Source of the DNA: Pseudodesulfovibrio sp. zrk46
Lineage (GTDB): Bacteria > Desulfobacterota > Desulfovibrionia > Desulfovibrionales > Desulfovibrionaceae
DNA: 64,000 nt
NCBI RefSeq assembly: GCF_012516435.1
Contig: NZ_CP051216.1
Span: 1,366,001-1,430,000, forward strand
Reading direction: 5' to 3'
Positions 56,466 through 64,000 of the stretch are shown here, in pieces. The translations under genes were made by a program, and so were the position numbers. The notes under the pieces are model-generated. The model ran no database searches. It was not told the DNA's origin and saw only the letters and a list, made by a program, of their open reading frames with translations. Each line of letters begins with the position of its first letter. Position 1 is the first letter of the stretch.

Positions 56466-57488
56466 CTAGGAGGCCGGGACGGTCTGGAGGTAGCGGATCA
56501 GGGTGCGCTGGGCCATCTGATCGTAGAGATTCTTCTTTCGGAGGAATTCGGCGGCAGCCTCGATGGGGGTGATGCCGGCGCGCTGGGCATTATCCGTGAC
56601 CATGGCGATGTATGAGTCGGCCACGCCCGCGATTCGCCCCAGTTGGCCGATCTTGTCGGCCGCGAGCTTGTTGGGATAGCCGCTGCCGTTGAGCCGCTCA
56701 TGGTGCTGAATAATGGGCTCGACAATCTCGGGGCGGGTCATGTTGAGTCGGTTGACGATCTCCAGCCCTTTTTGCGGGTGTGTCTGGAGGGTGCGCTGCT
56801 CACTGGGCGTAAGCTTCTGCCGCTTTCCGATCATCAGCTCAGAGACCTTGCTCATGCCGATGTCGTACAGGAAAAAGCCGAGGGCCACCGCTTCCAGGGT
56901 TTCGAGGAAGAGATTGCCCTTGTTCATCTCCAAGTACACGGCCAGTGCCATAAGAGAGGCGTTGATCCGGCGGTTGTCGGGAGTCAGGGCGGCGTGGAGG
57001 CGGTTGACGATGGTGGTCATGCGCCGATTGTCCTCAATGAGGTAGGCGCAGAGCGAGCTGAGCGGGTTTATGAGGTTGTCCAGCTCCTGCGGCATGGGAT
57101 GATGGAAGAATTCCGACTGCTTGCGGCGGAGTTCGTCGATGAAGACCTGTGCCTTCTCTTCCCATGTCAGGTTGGGGTCATCCAGGGCCGTATAGAGATC
57201 GCAGGCGACCAGTGCGGTGTAGGCCTTGATCTGCTTGCGCGAAAAGAACAGCTCGCCGTTGGCACTCATCTGTTCAAAGCGTTCCAGCATGGAGCGGGAG
57301 ACTTCGTTGCCTGCTGCGTAGACGGGCGAGAGGGTCCGTATCTTTTCTTTGTAGTGATAGAGGTCCACGGTGAAGCGGGAACGCGGAAAGCACGCCAGAA
57401 TGTGTGGGTCAATCTGGTTGTAATCCTCGGTGCTTGAGCCACCGATGTTCTTTCTGAGAACGATATTCTGAAGTCTTTCGCCCGCCAT
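56466..57488 (-). CDS. HD-GYP-like protein with altered HD motif
   Basis: A 340-residue protein. The domain follows HD-GYP throughout: GYP motif HHERLNGSGYPNKL, DSYIAMVTDN and the C-terminal helix. The catalytic HD pair, however, is YD (FFLYDIGMSKVSEL, about residue 210), which removes one metal ligand. It is therefore either inactive and c-di-GMP-binding, or uses altered metal coordination. The N-terminal 150 residues are of unknown fold. It is followed by no other gene on its strand until the small membrane gene at 56098. Confidence 0.82.
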   Translation of the reverse strand: MAGERLQNIVLRKNIGGSSTEDYNQIDPHILACFPRSRFTVDLYHYKEKIRTLSPVYAAGNEVSRSMLERFEQMSANGELFFSRKQIKAYTALVACDLYTALDDPNLTWEEKAQVFIDELRRKQSEFFHHPMPQELDNLINPLSSLCAYLIEDNRRMTTIVNRLHAALTPDNRRINASLMALAVYLEMNKGNLFLETLEAVALGFFLYDIGMSKVSELMIGKRQKLTPSEQRTLQTHPQKGLEIVNRLNMTRPEIVEPIIQHHERLNGSGYPNKLAADKIGQLGRIAGVADSYIAMVTDNAQRAGITPIEAAAEFLRKKNLYDQMAQRTLIRYLQTVPAS

Positions 57489-57562
57489 ATTCAGAAACCC
57501 TGGAAGAATATAAATGAATGGTTTCTATAGCCCGTATAAGCGGTCAAGTCGATATAAAAGGG

Positions 57563-57787
57563 TCATTGAAATACTACGTATGCCACAGCAATGGCCCACA
57601 ATGTTCCGCAAGTTACGGCGGCGGTGGGAATCATCCACCACTTGAGCAGGACGGGTTTGCCGCGCAGCTTGAAGGTGCCGCAACAGGAAAAAGTACTAAG
57701 AACCATTTGGATAAGTATGCCTGACGATGCCAGCGCAGGCAGGGCGATGACCCAGAATACGGGGTCGGTTATCCAGGTGGAGGACAT
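57563..57787 (-). CDS. Small two-helix membrane protein
   Basis: A 74-residue protein with two hydrophobic helices (VFWVIALPALASSGILIQMV and WWMIPTAAVTCGTLWAIAVA) around a loop with two adjacent Cys. It starts 40 bases after the stop of the diadenylate-cyclase-like gene and shares its strand, so co-transcription is likely. The nearest GGAG is 12 bases from the ATG, farther than usual. Family unknown. Confidence 0.5.
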   Translation of the reverse strand: MSSTWITDPVFWVIALPALASSGILIQMVLSTFSCCGTFKLRGKPVLLKWWMIPTAAVTCGTLWAIAVAYVVFQ

Positions 57788-57827
57788 GGTGGTTCAGCGC
57801 TCCGTCAACAAGAGACTACAACCGGAA

Positions 57828-59252
57828 TCAGGACATGATCCATTCGGCCAGCAGCGGCGGCCGGGTCAGTCCGCCGATGGGCTGGAAACGGCACTGAGCG
57901 GTGAGTTCCACGCCATCCTTGAAGATGGAGACAGGTCTGTCTGCGGAAACCACCACCACGATGATTTCTTCATGCTCCGCAGTAAAACGGAGTGCGGAGT
58001 TGAAGCGTGCGCCGCGGGCTCGGTTCTCGCCGGGAACAATGCGACCGTCCATGAGGCAGGCAAAGCCGTGCAGCTTGAGGTCGCGTCCCACATGCACCGC
58101 GCCGTCGAGTTTCGCCAATGAGCAGGCAAGCTTGAGCTGGCTGCTTTCCTGTAAATCCAATGGCTTTTCAAAGTGCTGACCAGACATGGAGAGTTGTTCC
58201 TTGGCCGTGTCGATGACCAGGGTGCAGCCGTGTTTGCGGTCGCGCACACGGTTGACCATGAGCGAGACGATCTGGAGCAGGGTATGCTGATCGCCCATGT
58301 CCATGTCGGTTTCCAGCAGAAGTTCTTCCAATTGCACCAAGTTGGCGCGGAGATTGGAGGAGTGGAAACGACCATCAGAGAAGCTGCAGACCAACGAATC
58401 CTTGATCCAGAGGAAGCCGTGATGCCCGCTGAACTGGGCGGCGAGATAAGCGCCGGGCATGGGGCCGATGGCGATGCCGAGCATGCGTTTGCCGTCGGAG
58501 ACCAGTACGCGCCCGGACTCTTCAACTGCCTGTAGAAGCTTGCGAACATGTTTGGTGTCAGCAAGTTGCGGCTGCTCCAGTGCGGGGAAGCGACAGACAA
58601 AGCGGACCTTGTCCAGTTGGCTCGGTTCCACCACGACCACTCGGCCGCGTGGCCACTCGCCTTCCTCCTGTGTGGAGGAGACGCCGAGGACGGCATCCAG
58701 GAACGGGTAGACACGGATCTGGGTGTCCCACCAGCCCTGACGGCTGCGTTCATCCACGATGTAGTCGCGGATGGCGTGGGTGGCGCAGTGCTGGAGCACG
58801 AACCCGGCGGTATCCAGATTCTGAACATCGCGGGTGGCGAAATTCTGGGAGACCAGTCCTGCGGCAAATTCGAGCCAACGCTTGGTGGGGCCGACAGAGC
58901 ACATGTCGGGATGTTCGTCAGTAAACCAGGCCTGATAGTGCATGTGGCGTGAACGTGCACCGAGGGAAATGATGCCTGTCAGGTCGAGGCCGTTGTCTTC
59001 AGCGTCAATGATGCGGAGTTCATTGGTGGTGACGGCATTGCCACGCCATTGGGATGAATAGAGGTAGAAATCCCTGAGCTTGGGTTCATGTCCCGAAAGG
59101 AGGTCGAGGGGGTCGAAAATGCGTGGCGGCGAGTCGGGTTTCTCTGCGTAGATGAGCGCGGCGCGGCTGGGCTTAGAGAAATGGGTCAATCCATCACGGA
59201 GCCCTTCCATGATGTGAAAAATACAAATATTTTCGAAAGATGCCTGACTCAT
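57828..59252 (-). CDS. Putative diadenylate cyclase (DisA_N/DAC-domain protein)
   Basis: A 474-residue cytosolic protein. Residues 1-300 are a lead region of unknown fold (GLRDGLTHFSKPSRAALIYA). The last 140 residues resemble the DAC domain that makes c-di-AMP: LDGAVHVGRDLKLHGFACLM carries the DGA motif, and ENRARGARFNSALRFTAEHE occupies the place of the RHR motif, followed by the EEIIVVVVSADRPVSIFKDG strands. In DisA that second motif binds ATP phosphates; the different residues here match a divergent DAC branch, so activity is probable but unproven. It lies beside c-di-GMP genes. Confidence 0.68.
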   Translation of the reverse strand: MSQASFENICIFHIMEGLRDGLTHFSKPSRAALIYAEKPDSPPRIFDPLDLLSGHEPKLRDFYLYSSQWRGNAVTTNELRIIDAEDNGLDLTGIISLGARSRHMHYQAWFTDEHPDMCSVGPTKRWLEFAAGLVSQNFATRDVQNLDTAGFVLQHCATHAIRDYIVDERSRQGWWDTQIRVYPFLDAVLGVSSTQEEGEWPRGRVVVVEPSQLDKVRFVCRFPALEQPQLADTKHVRKLLQAVEESGRVLVSDGKRMLGIAIGPMPGAYLAAQFSGHHGFLWIKDSLVCSFSDGRFHSSNLRANLVQLEELLLETDMDMGDQHTLLQIVSLMVNRVRDRKHGCTLVIDTAKEQLSMSGQHFEKPLDLQESSQLKLACSLAKLDGAVHVGRDLKLHGFACLMDGRIVPGENRARGARFNSALRFTAEHEEIIVVVVSADRPVSIFKDGVELTAQCRFQPIGGLTRPPLLAEWIMS

Positions 59253-59439
59253 GCACTAACTCCTGTAAATACCTAGCCTCCCATATGGAGATGGTAATTG
59301 GTGTACCTTCAAACCATGAAGGAAGTCCAGCAAATGTCATTATTCACACCAGTTCGAGACATTTTGCCCCGGTTATTTATGATATGTGCAAATGTGAAAC
59401 GCATTTGCCTGGACGAACCTCGGCGGGTATAGGGGGTAA

Positions 59440-60162
59440 ATGAAGTACGTTGGCGTGGACGGCTGCCCCGCAGGGTGGTTTGTCGTATCTCTAACCGACC
59501 ACAATGTGGATTGTACGGTCTTTGAAACCTTCCGAGAGTTGTGGGAAGCGCATGGTGATGCCCATACTATCATGGTGGATATCCCCATGGGGTTGCCCGG
59601 TGGAAACCAGCCTCCGAGGGCCGCGGACCGGCTCGCACGTGAAATGCTTGGTCCAAGGCGGTCATCGGTCTTTTTGCCCAGTGTCAGGGAGGTGCTGAGT
59701 GCCTCTTCATATCGGGAAGCATGCGAGATTAACCGACAACTTACCGGTAAGAAGATATCCAAGCAATACTGGTATCTCGTTCCCAAGATTCAGGATGTCG
59801 ATTCGTTGCTTCAGGATGAGCCCGGTGCTGTGAAGGTGTTGCGTGAATCACATCCTGAGCTCTGCTTCTGGCTCGCCTCGGGCGGAACGATCCAGCACTC
59901 CAAGAAAACCGGTCCCGGGTTGGAGGAACGGCTGACAGTGCTTCGTAAATATTTGAATAATACAGGTGAGATATATGGTCTCGTCTTGCGTAAATACCTG
60001 CGAAAAGAGGTGGCGCGGGACGATGTGGTCGACGCCATGGTTCTGGCTGTGGCCGCAAGGCTGGGAGAAGGGGAGATACACTCCCTGCCGAACCCGCCAG
60101 AGCAGGATGAAACCGGTCTGCCCATGGCCATCTGGTATCCGGACTTCGGACAAGACATGTGA
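59440..60162 (+). CDS. DUF429-family protein
   Basis: A 240-residue protein with the RNase-H-like DUF429 features: KYVGVDGCPAGWFVVSLTDH at the N-terminus, TIMVDIPMGLPGG, the SHPELCFWLASGG segment and VARDDVVDAMVLAVAARLGE with two acidic residues. The acidic set suggests a metal-dependent nucleic-acid or nucleotide role, but none is proven for the family. GGGGG lies before the ATG. It precedes the ChaN-PDZ gene by 9 bases and likely shares its promoter. Confidence 0.85.
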   Translation: MKYVGVDGCPAGWFVVSLTDHNVDCTVFETFRELWEAHGDAHTIMVDIPMGLPGGNQPPRAADRLAREMLGPRRSSVFLPSVREVLSASSYREACEINRQLTGKKISKQYWYLVPKIQDVDSLLQDEPGAVKVLRESHPELCFWLASGGTIQHSKKTGPGLEERLTVLRKYLNNTGEIYGLVLRKYLRKEVARDDVVDAMVLAVAARLGEGEIHSLPNPPEQDETGLPMAIWYPDFGQDM

Positions 60163-60171
60163 GGAACTGCA

Positions 60172-61431
60172 ATGAAATACAAAACAACGCGAACCGTTCT
60201 GCGCAAGGGGCCTGTTTTGCTGCTTCTGGCGCTCACTTTGACCCTGGGAGCCTGTGTGAAGACCATCCAGCACCCCCGAATGGACGTGACCTTTCTGCCT
60301 GACAAGGGAGACTTCATCTCCAAGTATGGTGATCAGCTCTCCATAGACGAGATCACAGCAATGGCAAAGGGTAAGGACTATATCCTGATCGGTGAAGGTC
60401 ACAGAAATCCAGTTGACCACAGTGTCCAGCAACAGCTTCTTGCCGCCCTCGCAGCGACCGAAACGCCGCCGTCCGTGGGGCTTGAAATGATCGCCGTGGA
60501 CATGCAGCCCGTGCTCAATGATTTTGGCAAGGGGCAGGTGGAAGTGGACGCGCTTGAGGAAGAACTCGAGTGGAGTGAGCGATGGGGATTCTCTTATTCC
60601 CTGTTCCGTGGCCTGTTTGAAATCACCCAGCGCAACAGTCTGCCCGTGGCCGGGCTCAATGTTCCGACCCGTATAACCCGCAAGATTTCCAAGGAAGGCA
60701 TTGAATCCCTCACCGATGAGGAGCGCGCCTTCCTGCCCAATGAGATCGTGCCGCCTGCCAACGCGCAGGTGCCGCTCCTCGATTCGATCCTTTCCCAGCA
60801 CAAGGGCAAGGATAAGGACGACGCGACCCAACGTGAGCGGTTCCATCTGGTCCAATCCATTTGGGATTCCAAGATGGCCGAAGAGGCCGTACGGCTTCGC
60901 AAAGAATTTGATTGGCCTGTCATGGTCATCGCCGGTGGCGGCCACGTCGAATACGCATGGGGCATTGCCCGTCGTATCCGTCGCCATGACCCTGCTGCGA
61001 AGATTCTAACCATCATGCCGTGGCGCGGTGGCGAATTCGACGACGAAGTCGCAGATGTATTCTTCTATTCTCCGGATACTTACGTGTCCCGCATGGGCGC
61101 GACCCTCACAGCCCAGCCTGCTGGCGGACTGCTGGTGGAACGCGTCGAGCGTGGCTCCCGTGCCGAGAAGGCGGGGCTGCGTCCCGGTGACGTGCTCCTT
61201 GAAGCCTCAGGTATCCGTCTGGATCACCTGTTCAGCCTTCATATTGCCGGGGCCAAGGTGCACAAGGAAGACAAGGAACTGACCTTCCTCGTCCAGCGCG
61301 GCGAGGATACATACTCCACCAGCGTGGGCAAGCTCGGCAAACGTCCGAGTTCCTCGAAAAAGATGAAGAAGTCCGAAACCATGCCTACCAAGGCCTCTGA
61401 AGCCGAAACCAAGACTGACAAGGAACAATAA
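60172..61431 (+). CDS. ChaN-like lipoprotein with C-terminal PDZ domain
   Basis: A 419-residue lipoprotein (LTLTLGAC, lipobox Cys26). Residues 65-290 form the haem-binding-uptake, ChaN-like fold: YILIGEGHRNPVDHSVQQQL with GExH, GLEMIAVDMQPVL and VMVIAGGGHVEYAWGIARRI, whose GxGHxxY element is the usual signature. Residues 315-390 form a PDZ domain (GLLVERVERGSRAEKAGLRP, then GDVLLEASG). The tail is Lys-rich. ChaN in Campylobacter binds haem dimers; here iron or protein quality control are both possible. It shares an operon with DUF429 and the following secreted protein. Confidence 0.87.
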   Translation: MKYKTTRTVLRKGPVLLLLALTLTLGACVKTIQHPRMDVTFLPDKGDFISKYGDQLSIDEITAMAKGKDYILIGEGHRNPVDHSVQQQLLAALAATETPPSVGLEMIAVDMQPVLNDFGKGQVEVDALEEELEWSERWGFSYSLFRGLFEITQRNSLPVAGLNVPTRITRKISKEGIESLTDEERAFLPNEIVPPANAQVPLLDSILSQHKGKDKDDATQRERFHLVQSIWDSKMAEEAVRLRKEFDWPVMVIAGGGHVEYAWGIARRIRRHDPAAKILTIMPWRGGEFDDEVADVFFYSPDTYVSRMGATLTAQPAGGLLVERVERGSRAEKAGLRPGDVLLEASGIRLDHLFSLHIAGAKVHKEDKELTFLVQRGEDTYSTSVGKLGKRPSSSKKMKKSETMPTKASEAETKTDKEQ

Positions 61432-61914
61432 ATGCGCTCTCTTTCCCTGATACTCGTCCTTGCGGCCATGTTGCCGCTGCACGTTCATGCCGCCGATCTC
61501 GGCGCCCTCATGCCCGACAATGTGGGTGACTGGCAGCGCGTCGAGCTGCTGACCGGCCCCGAAGCACAGGAAGCAGTGGACAAGCTCCACGGCAAGGCGC
61601 TTCCGGCCGAGGCCTCGGCCGTAGCCCGCTACGCAAAGCCCGAACAGAAGGGGCGTCCTGCCGAAGCATGGGTTTCCCGCGTTTCCTCAGAAAAGGAAGC
61701 CCGTCGCCAGACCGGGCAGATGGTTCATCTCATGTATGAGAATCCCCGTTCGCCGTTCAAGAATCCCAGCCGCCTCGATCATGCGGGACATGCCGTTTAT
61801 CGTTTCGAGGGAATGGGGCAATCGCATCTGATCTGGTTCAGCGGCGATCTGGTCTGGTGGATCAGTGTGGATGAGGCTGCCGAGCAGGTCATGCTCGATG
61901 CGTTCTGCAAGTAA
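61432..61914 (+). CDS. Secreted hypothetical protein
   Basis: A 160-residue exported protein (signal SLSLILVLAAMLPLHVHAAD). The mature part opens GALMPDNVGDWQRVELLTGP, contains RYAKPEQKGRPAEAWVSRVS, and ends SGDLVWWISVDEAAEQVMLD. I do not recognise the family. The ATG directly follows the ChaN stop codon (TAA-ATG), so it is translationally coupled and probably acts with that lipoprotein. Confidence 0.8.
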   Translation: MRSLSLILVLAAMLPLHVHAADLGALMPDNVGDWQRVELLTGPEAQEAVDKLHGKALPAEASAVARYAKPEQKGRPAEAWVSRVSSEKEARRQTGQMVHLMYENPRSPFKNPSRLDHAGHAVYRFEGMGQSHLIWFSGDLVWWISVDEAAEQVMLDAFCK

Positions 61915-62010
61915 ATCGTCACAATGCGTCCGGTTTTCCGGCCATGCGTTGACATAAACCCGTTTATACGAGTAATGGGCAATAAATAACGAAAATCATA
62001 AGGTGTAGCC

Positions 62011-62550
62011 ATGAAATCCGTTCAAGCCGTACTTCTTGCCCTTGCTCTGCTGTTCACAGCTTCGGTCGCCCAGGCCGAAGGCGACAGCATCGTCTCGGAA
62101 ATCCGAGGCGGTGTGTATGCCCATGACATCAGCTTCTGGAGTTTTCATCGTGAGAGCGGTGCGGACATCAATGCCGAAGTGCTCTTCACTTCGCCCGATA
62201 TGCTTGAGGCCATCTGGGCGCCTCGTCCGCATGTGGGCGTGACGGTCAACACCAGCGGCGACACTTCCCATGCCTACACCGGGCTGACCTGGGAGTACTT
62301 CCTGACCGATCGTTTCTTTGTGGACGGCAGTCTCGGTCTGTCCGCGCATAACGGCTATCTCAACACCAATAAAAGTGATCGCAAGTCTCTCGGCTCCCCG
62401 GTGCTGTTCCGCGTCGGTGCTGCCGTTGGCGTGAATCTCACTGAAAAGGTCAACGTATCCGTGCAGTACGAGCACATGTCCAACGCCTACATTGCCAACC
62501 CCAACGAGGGAATGGACAACGTCGGGCTGCGACTCGGTTATCGTTTCTAG
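62011..62550 (+). CDS. PagL-like lipid A 3-O-deacylase / acyloxyacyl hydrolase
   Basis: A 179-residue outer-membrane protein (signal VQAVLLALALLFTASVAQA). It forms an eight-strand barrel by pattern, and the conserved end YEHMSNAYIANPNEGMDNVG has the catalytic His-Ser pair of PagL (H-x-S-N-A) and the terminal Phe needed for barrel assembly (LRLGYRF). It should trim a 3-linked acyl chain from lipid A. AAGGTG lies before the ATG. It stands alone and ends in a terminator. Confidence 0.88.
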   Translation: MKSVQAVLLALALLFTASVAQAEGDSIVSEIRGGVYAHDISFWSFHRESGADINAEVLFTSPDMLEAIWAPRPHVGVTVNTSGDTSHAYTGLTWEYFLTDRFFVDGSLGLSAHNGYLNTNKSDRKSLGSPVLFRVGAAVGVNLTEKVNVSVQYEHMSNAYIANPNEGMDNVGLRLGYRF

Positions 62551-62573
62551 GCACGACGATAGAAGATCAAAAG

Positions 62574-62610
62574 AAAGCTCCCGGCTGCCAAGCAGTCGGG
62601 AGCTTTTTAT
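62574..62610 (+). terminator. Terminator after the PagL-like gene
   Basis: AAAGCTCCCG pairs with CGGGAGCTTT, with CTG/CAG extending inside, then five T. Confidence 0.82.
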
Positions 62611-62651
62611 TTGGAAAAAGGGGAGGGGGAGGAGAGGAGGTCGGCCTGCGG

Positions 62652-62732
62652 CCTCCGATTGTTAGGTGATTTCGTCTCCGACGGCTCAAGGCCGAGGGCC
62701 TTAAGAATCCCATTTGCGCCTTCGGCGCGAGT
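62652..62732. repeat. Hairpin repeat related to the 12-kb element
   Basis: Contains CGTCTCCGACGGCTCAAG (62673-62690), differing by one base from 12125-12142, then GGCCGAGGGCC, CTTAAGAATCCC, and a GCGCCTTCGGCGC hairpin. Non-coding, GC-rich. Confidence 0.55.
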
Positions 62733-62737
62733 AGGGG

Positions 62738-62926
62738 CTATGAGGAGGGGATCATATTGGAGTAATCAGTCCCTTTCGGATGTCTTTTCTCGGGGGTGGA
62801 ATGCTCCATCTCGATGACTTTCACCAACAAGTCCGCATTGGGACTGCCGGGGTCCATCAAACGCAGCAAAGTCAACGCGAAAAAGACCACGAGCAGGACG
62901 ACAGGACCGATCAGGCAAAGAGTCAT
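62738..62926 (-). CDS. Small membrane protein
   Basis: A 62-residue protein with one N-terminal membrane helix (CLIGPVVLLVVFFALTLLRL) and a hydrophilic tail (EMEHSTPEKRHPKGTDYSNM). AAGGAGGTG, a near-perfect Shine-Dalgarno, lies 4 bases before the ATG, which is the main reason to accept it. Family not recognised. Confidence 0.65.
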   Translation of the reverse strand: MTLCLIGPVVLLVVFFALTLLRLMDPGSPNADLLVKVIEMEHSTPEKRHPKGTDYSNMIPSS

Positions 62927-63218
62927 GGGACACCTCCTTTACCTAATCCAATCATACCATCGTTACCACCCCGTTACCAGTCGGTGACGCTTCCGTAAAA
63001 GTAACACAATGTTGCTCTATTTCTGCTTCTCTAAACGAATACCTGTTCACTAAGTAGAGTGCTTAAGCAAGTCTCCTCACCCGCGCGGATGCGCCACCAA
63101 AATGTTTAGGAAAAGGAGGGGATGGGGGTCTATCTCTGCTGTCGACATCTCTAAGACCGAACAAGTTCGGCCTAAGAGCTGACGCGGGGGAAGGGGAGGC
63201 ACGCCGCGCAGCGGCCAC
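62927..63218. other. Intergenic region without a gene
   Basis: Only short hairpins are visible (CCGAAC-AAG-TTCGG at about 63158). The region presumably holds the promoter of the small membrane gene; hcp terminates to its right. Confidence 0.45.
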
Positions 63219-63257
63219 AAAAAAACCGCCCACCCCGATGAAAGTCGGGATGGGCGG
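63219..63257 (-). terminator. Terminator of hcp
   Basis: On the minus strand, CCGCCCATCCCGA pairs with TCGGGGTGGGCGG (one mismatch), loop of 4-6 bases, then seven T. It ends 26 bases past the hcp stop. Confidence 0.82.
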
Positions 63258-63282
63258 AGTCTTGATTACGCTATCTTTCTAA

Positions 63283-64000
63283 TTAACCGAGGATTTCCTT
63301 GAGGTCTTCGTCGGGGGTGGAGATGGGAGCGATGTTGTAGTTTTCCACCAGGAAGTTCAGCACGTTGGGGGTGATGAATGCCGGGAGGCTGGGTCCGAGC
63401 TTGATGTTCTTGATGCCGAGGGCCAGCAGGGAGAGCAGGATGGCGACGGCCTTCTGCTCGTACCAGGACAGGACCAGGGACAGGGGCAGCTCGTTGACAT
63501 CGCATTCAAAGGCTTCGGCAAGGGCCAGAGCGATCTTGACTGCGGAGTAGGCATCGTTGCACTGACCGACGTCGAGGAGACGGGGGATGCCGCCGATGTT
63601 GCCGAGCTGCTTGTCGAAGAAGCGGAACTTACCACAGGCGAGGGTCAGGACCACGGTGTCTTCGGGGGTCTTCTCGACGAACTCGGTGTAGTAGTTGCGG
63701 CCGGGCTTGGCGCCGTCGCAACCGCCGACGAGGAAGAAGTGCTTGATGTTGCCTGCCTTGACGGCGTCGATGACGGTGCCGGCAACGGACATGACGGTGT
63801 TGCGGCCAAAACCGGTCATGACGGTACCCTTGTCGGTGTCCTCGGGGAAACCGGGCATGGCGAGGGCGCGCTCGATGACAGGAGTGAAATCGTCATTGGA
63901 GACGTGCACTGCGCCGGGCCAGCCGACCAGGCCGGTGGTGAAGATGTTCTCGATGTAGTTTTTGGGATCCTGAATGCAGTTGGTGGTCATCAGGATGGCA
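63283..64000 (-). CDS. hcp: Hybrid cluster protein (hydroxylamine reductase), 3' part
   Basis: The frame continues past the window edge, so only about the last 239 codons are present. All C-terminal ligands of the hybrid 4Fe-2S-2O cluster are visible: Cys in [17 protein letters not shown], Cys in [10 protein letters not shown], Cys in [13 protein letters not shown], and Glu in [13 protein letters not shown]. The end ([20 protein letters not shown]) is typical. Hcp works in nitrosative-stress defence, reducing nitric oxide or hydroxylamine, and is usually under an Hcp regulator; its promoter lies outside the window. Confidence 0.97.
   Translation of the reverse strand, partial: AILMTTNCIQDPKNYIENIFTTGLVGWPGAVHVSNDDFTPVIERALAMPGFPEDTDKGTVMTGFGRNTVMSVAGTVIDAVKAGNIKHFFLVGGCDGAKPGRNYYTEFVEKTPEDTVVLTLACGKFRFFDKQLGNIGGIPRLLDVGQCNDAYSAVKIALALAEAFECDVNELPLSLVLSWYEQKAVAILLSLLALGIKNIKLGPSLPAFITPNVLNFLVENYNIAPISTPDEDLKEILG

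Overview
The window reads as chromosome from a free-living, Gram-negative, anaerobic bacterium of the Desulfovibrionaceae type (Desulfovibrio/Pseudodesulfovibrio-like). That assignment is an inference from gene content: a hybrid cluster protein (Hcp), a TRAP dicarboxylate-type binding protein, a SulP-family permease embedded in a phosphorelay operon, a ferredoxin:thioredoxin-reductase-like protein, a ferredoxin-nitroreductase, a PagL-like outer-membrane enzyme, and a very high density of Cache/PAS sensors and cyclic-nucleotide enzymes. I see no rRNA, tRNA, CRISPR array, transposase or phage module. Most genes are GC-rich with strong rho-independent terminators; one AT-rich patch (about 6.0-7.5 kb) stands out.

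Layout. 0-5.7 kb: end of a TRAP binding protein, a large sensor kinase, a K+ channel with RCK domains. 6-12 kb: an AT-rich membrane protein of unknown function, small secreted/DinB/binding proteins, MscS, FTR-like protein, and a divergent HxlR-nitroreductase pair. 12-21 kb: an intergenic hairpin repeat, a chemoreceptor, a ferredoxin-nitroreductase, a TPR-glycosyltransferase-like fusion, an overlapping pair of HD-GYP genes (one degenerate), a 15-codon peptide gene with an excellent ribosome binding site, and a CHASE4-GGDEF cyclase. 21.4-28.8 kb: a seven-gene operon TetR - SulP permease - (kinase-like/BON-like/REC protein) - Cache histidine kinase - REC - ChpT-like phosphotransferase - REC, with twin TetR-type operators in front. 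29-35 kb: M23 endopeptidase, then a TorT-like binding protein, a double-Cache kinase and class II fumarase in one run. 35-41 kb: amino-acid exporters (two LysE/ArgO types) each divergent from a regulator (MocR, ArgP), plus a DHFR-like/TetR pair. 41-48 kb: a Cys-rich small protein, a bacterial cereblon-like CULT-domain protein, an outer-membrane protein, HD hydrolase, YigZ, LemA and two TPM proteins, and a solute-binding protein. 48-59 kb: a 1479-residue hybrid kinase, then a signalling block of HD-GYP, GGDEF, an orphan periplasmic sensor, a second HD-GYP (HD changed to YD) and a predicted diadenylate-cyclase-domain protein. 59-64 kb: DUF429, ChaN-PDZ lipoprotein, a secreted protein, PagL-like deacylase, a small membrane protein, and the 3' part of hcp.

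How it fits together. The dominant theme is signal transduction: five histidine kinases or kinase-like proteins, three free REC proteins, a chemoreceptor, two GGDEF proteins, four HD-GYP-type proteins and one putative c-di-AMP synthase, mixed with envelope and transport functions. The two regions most likely to hold an under-described system are the SulP-phosphorelay operon (21.4-28.8 kb) and the mixed c-di-GMP/c-di-AMP block (52.8-59.3 kb). The CULT-domain protein and the 15-residue peptide gene are the most unusual single items.
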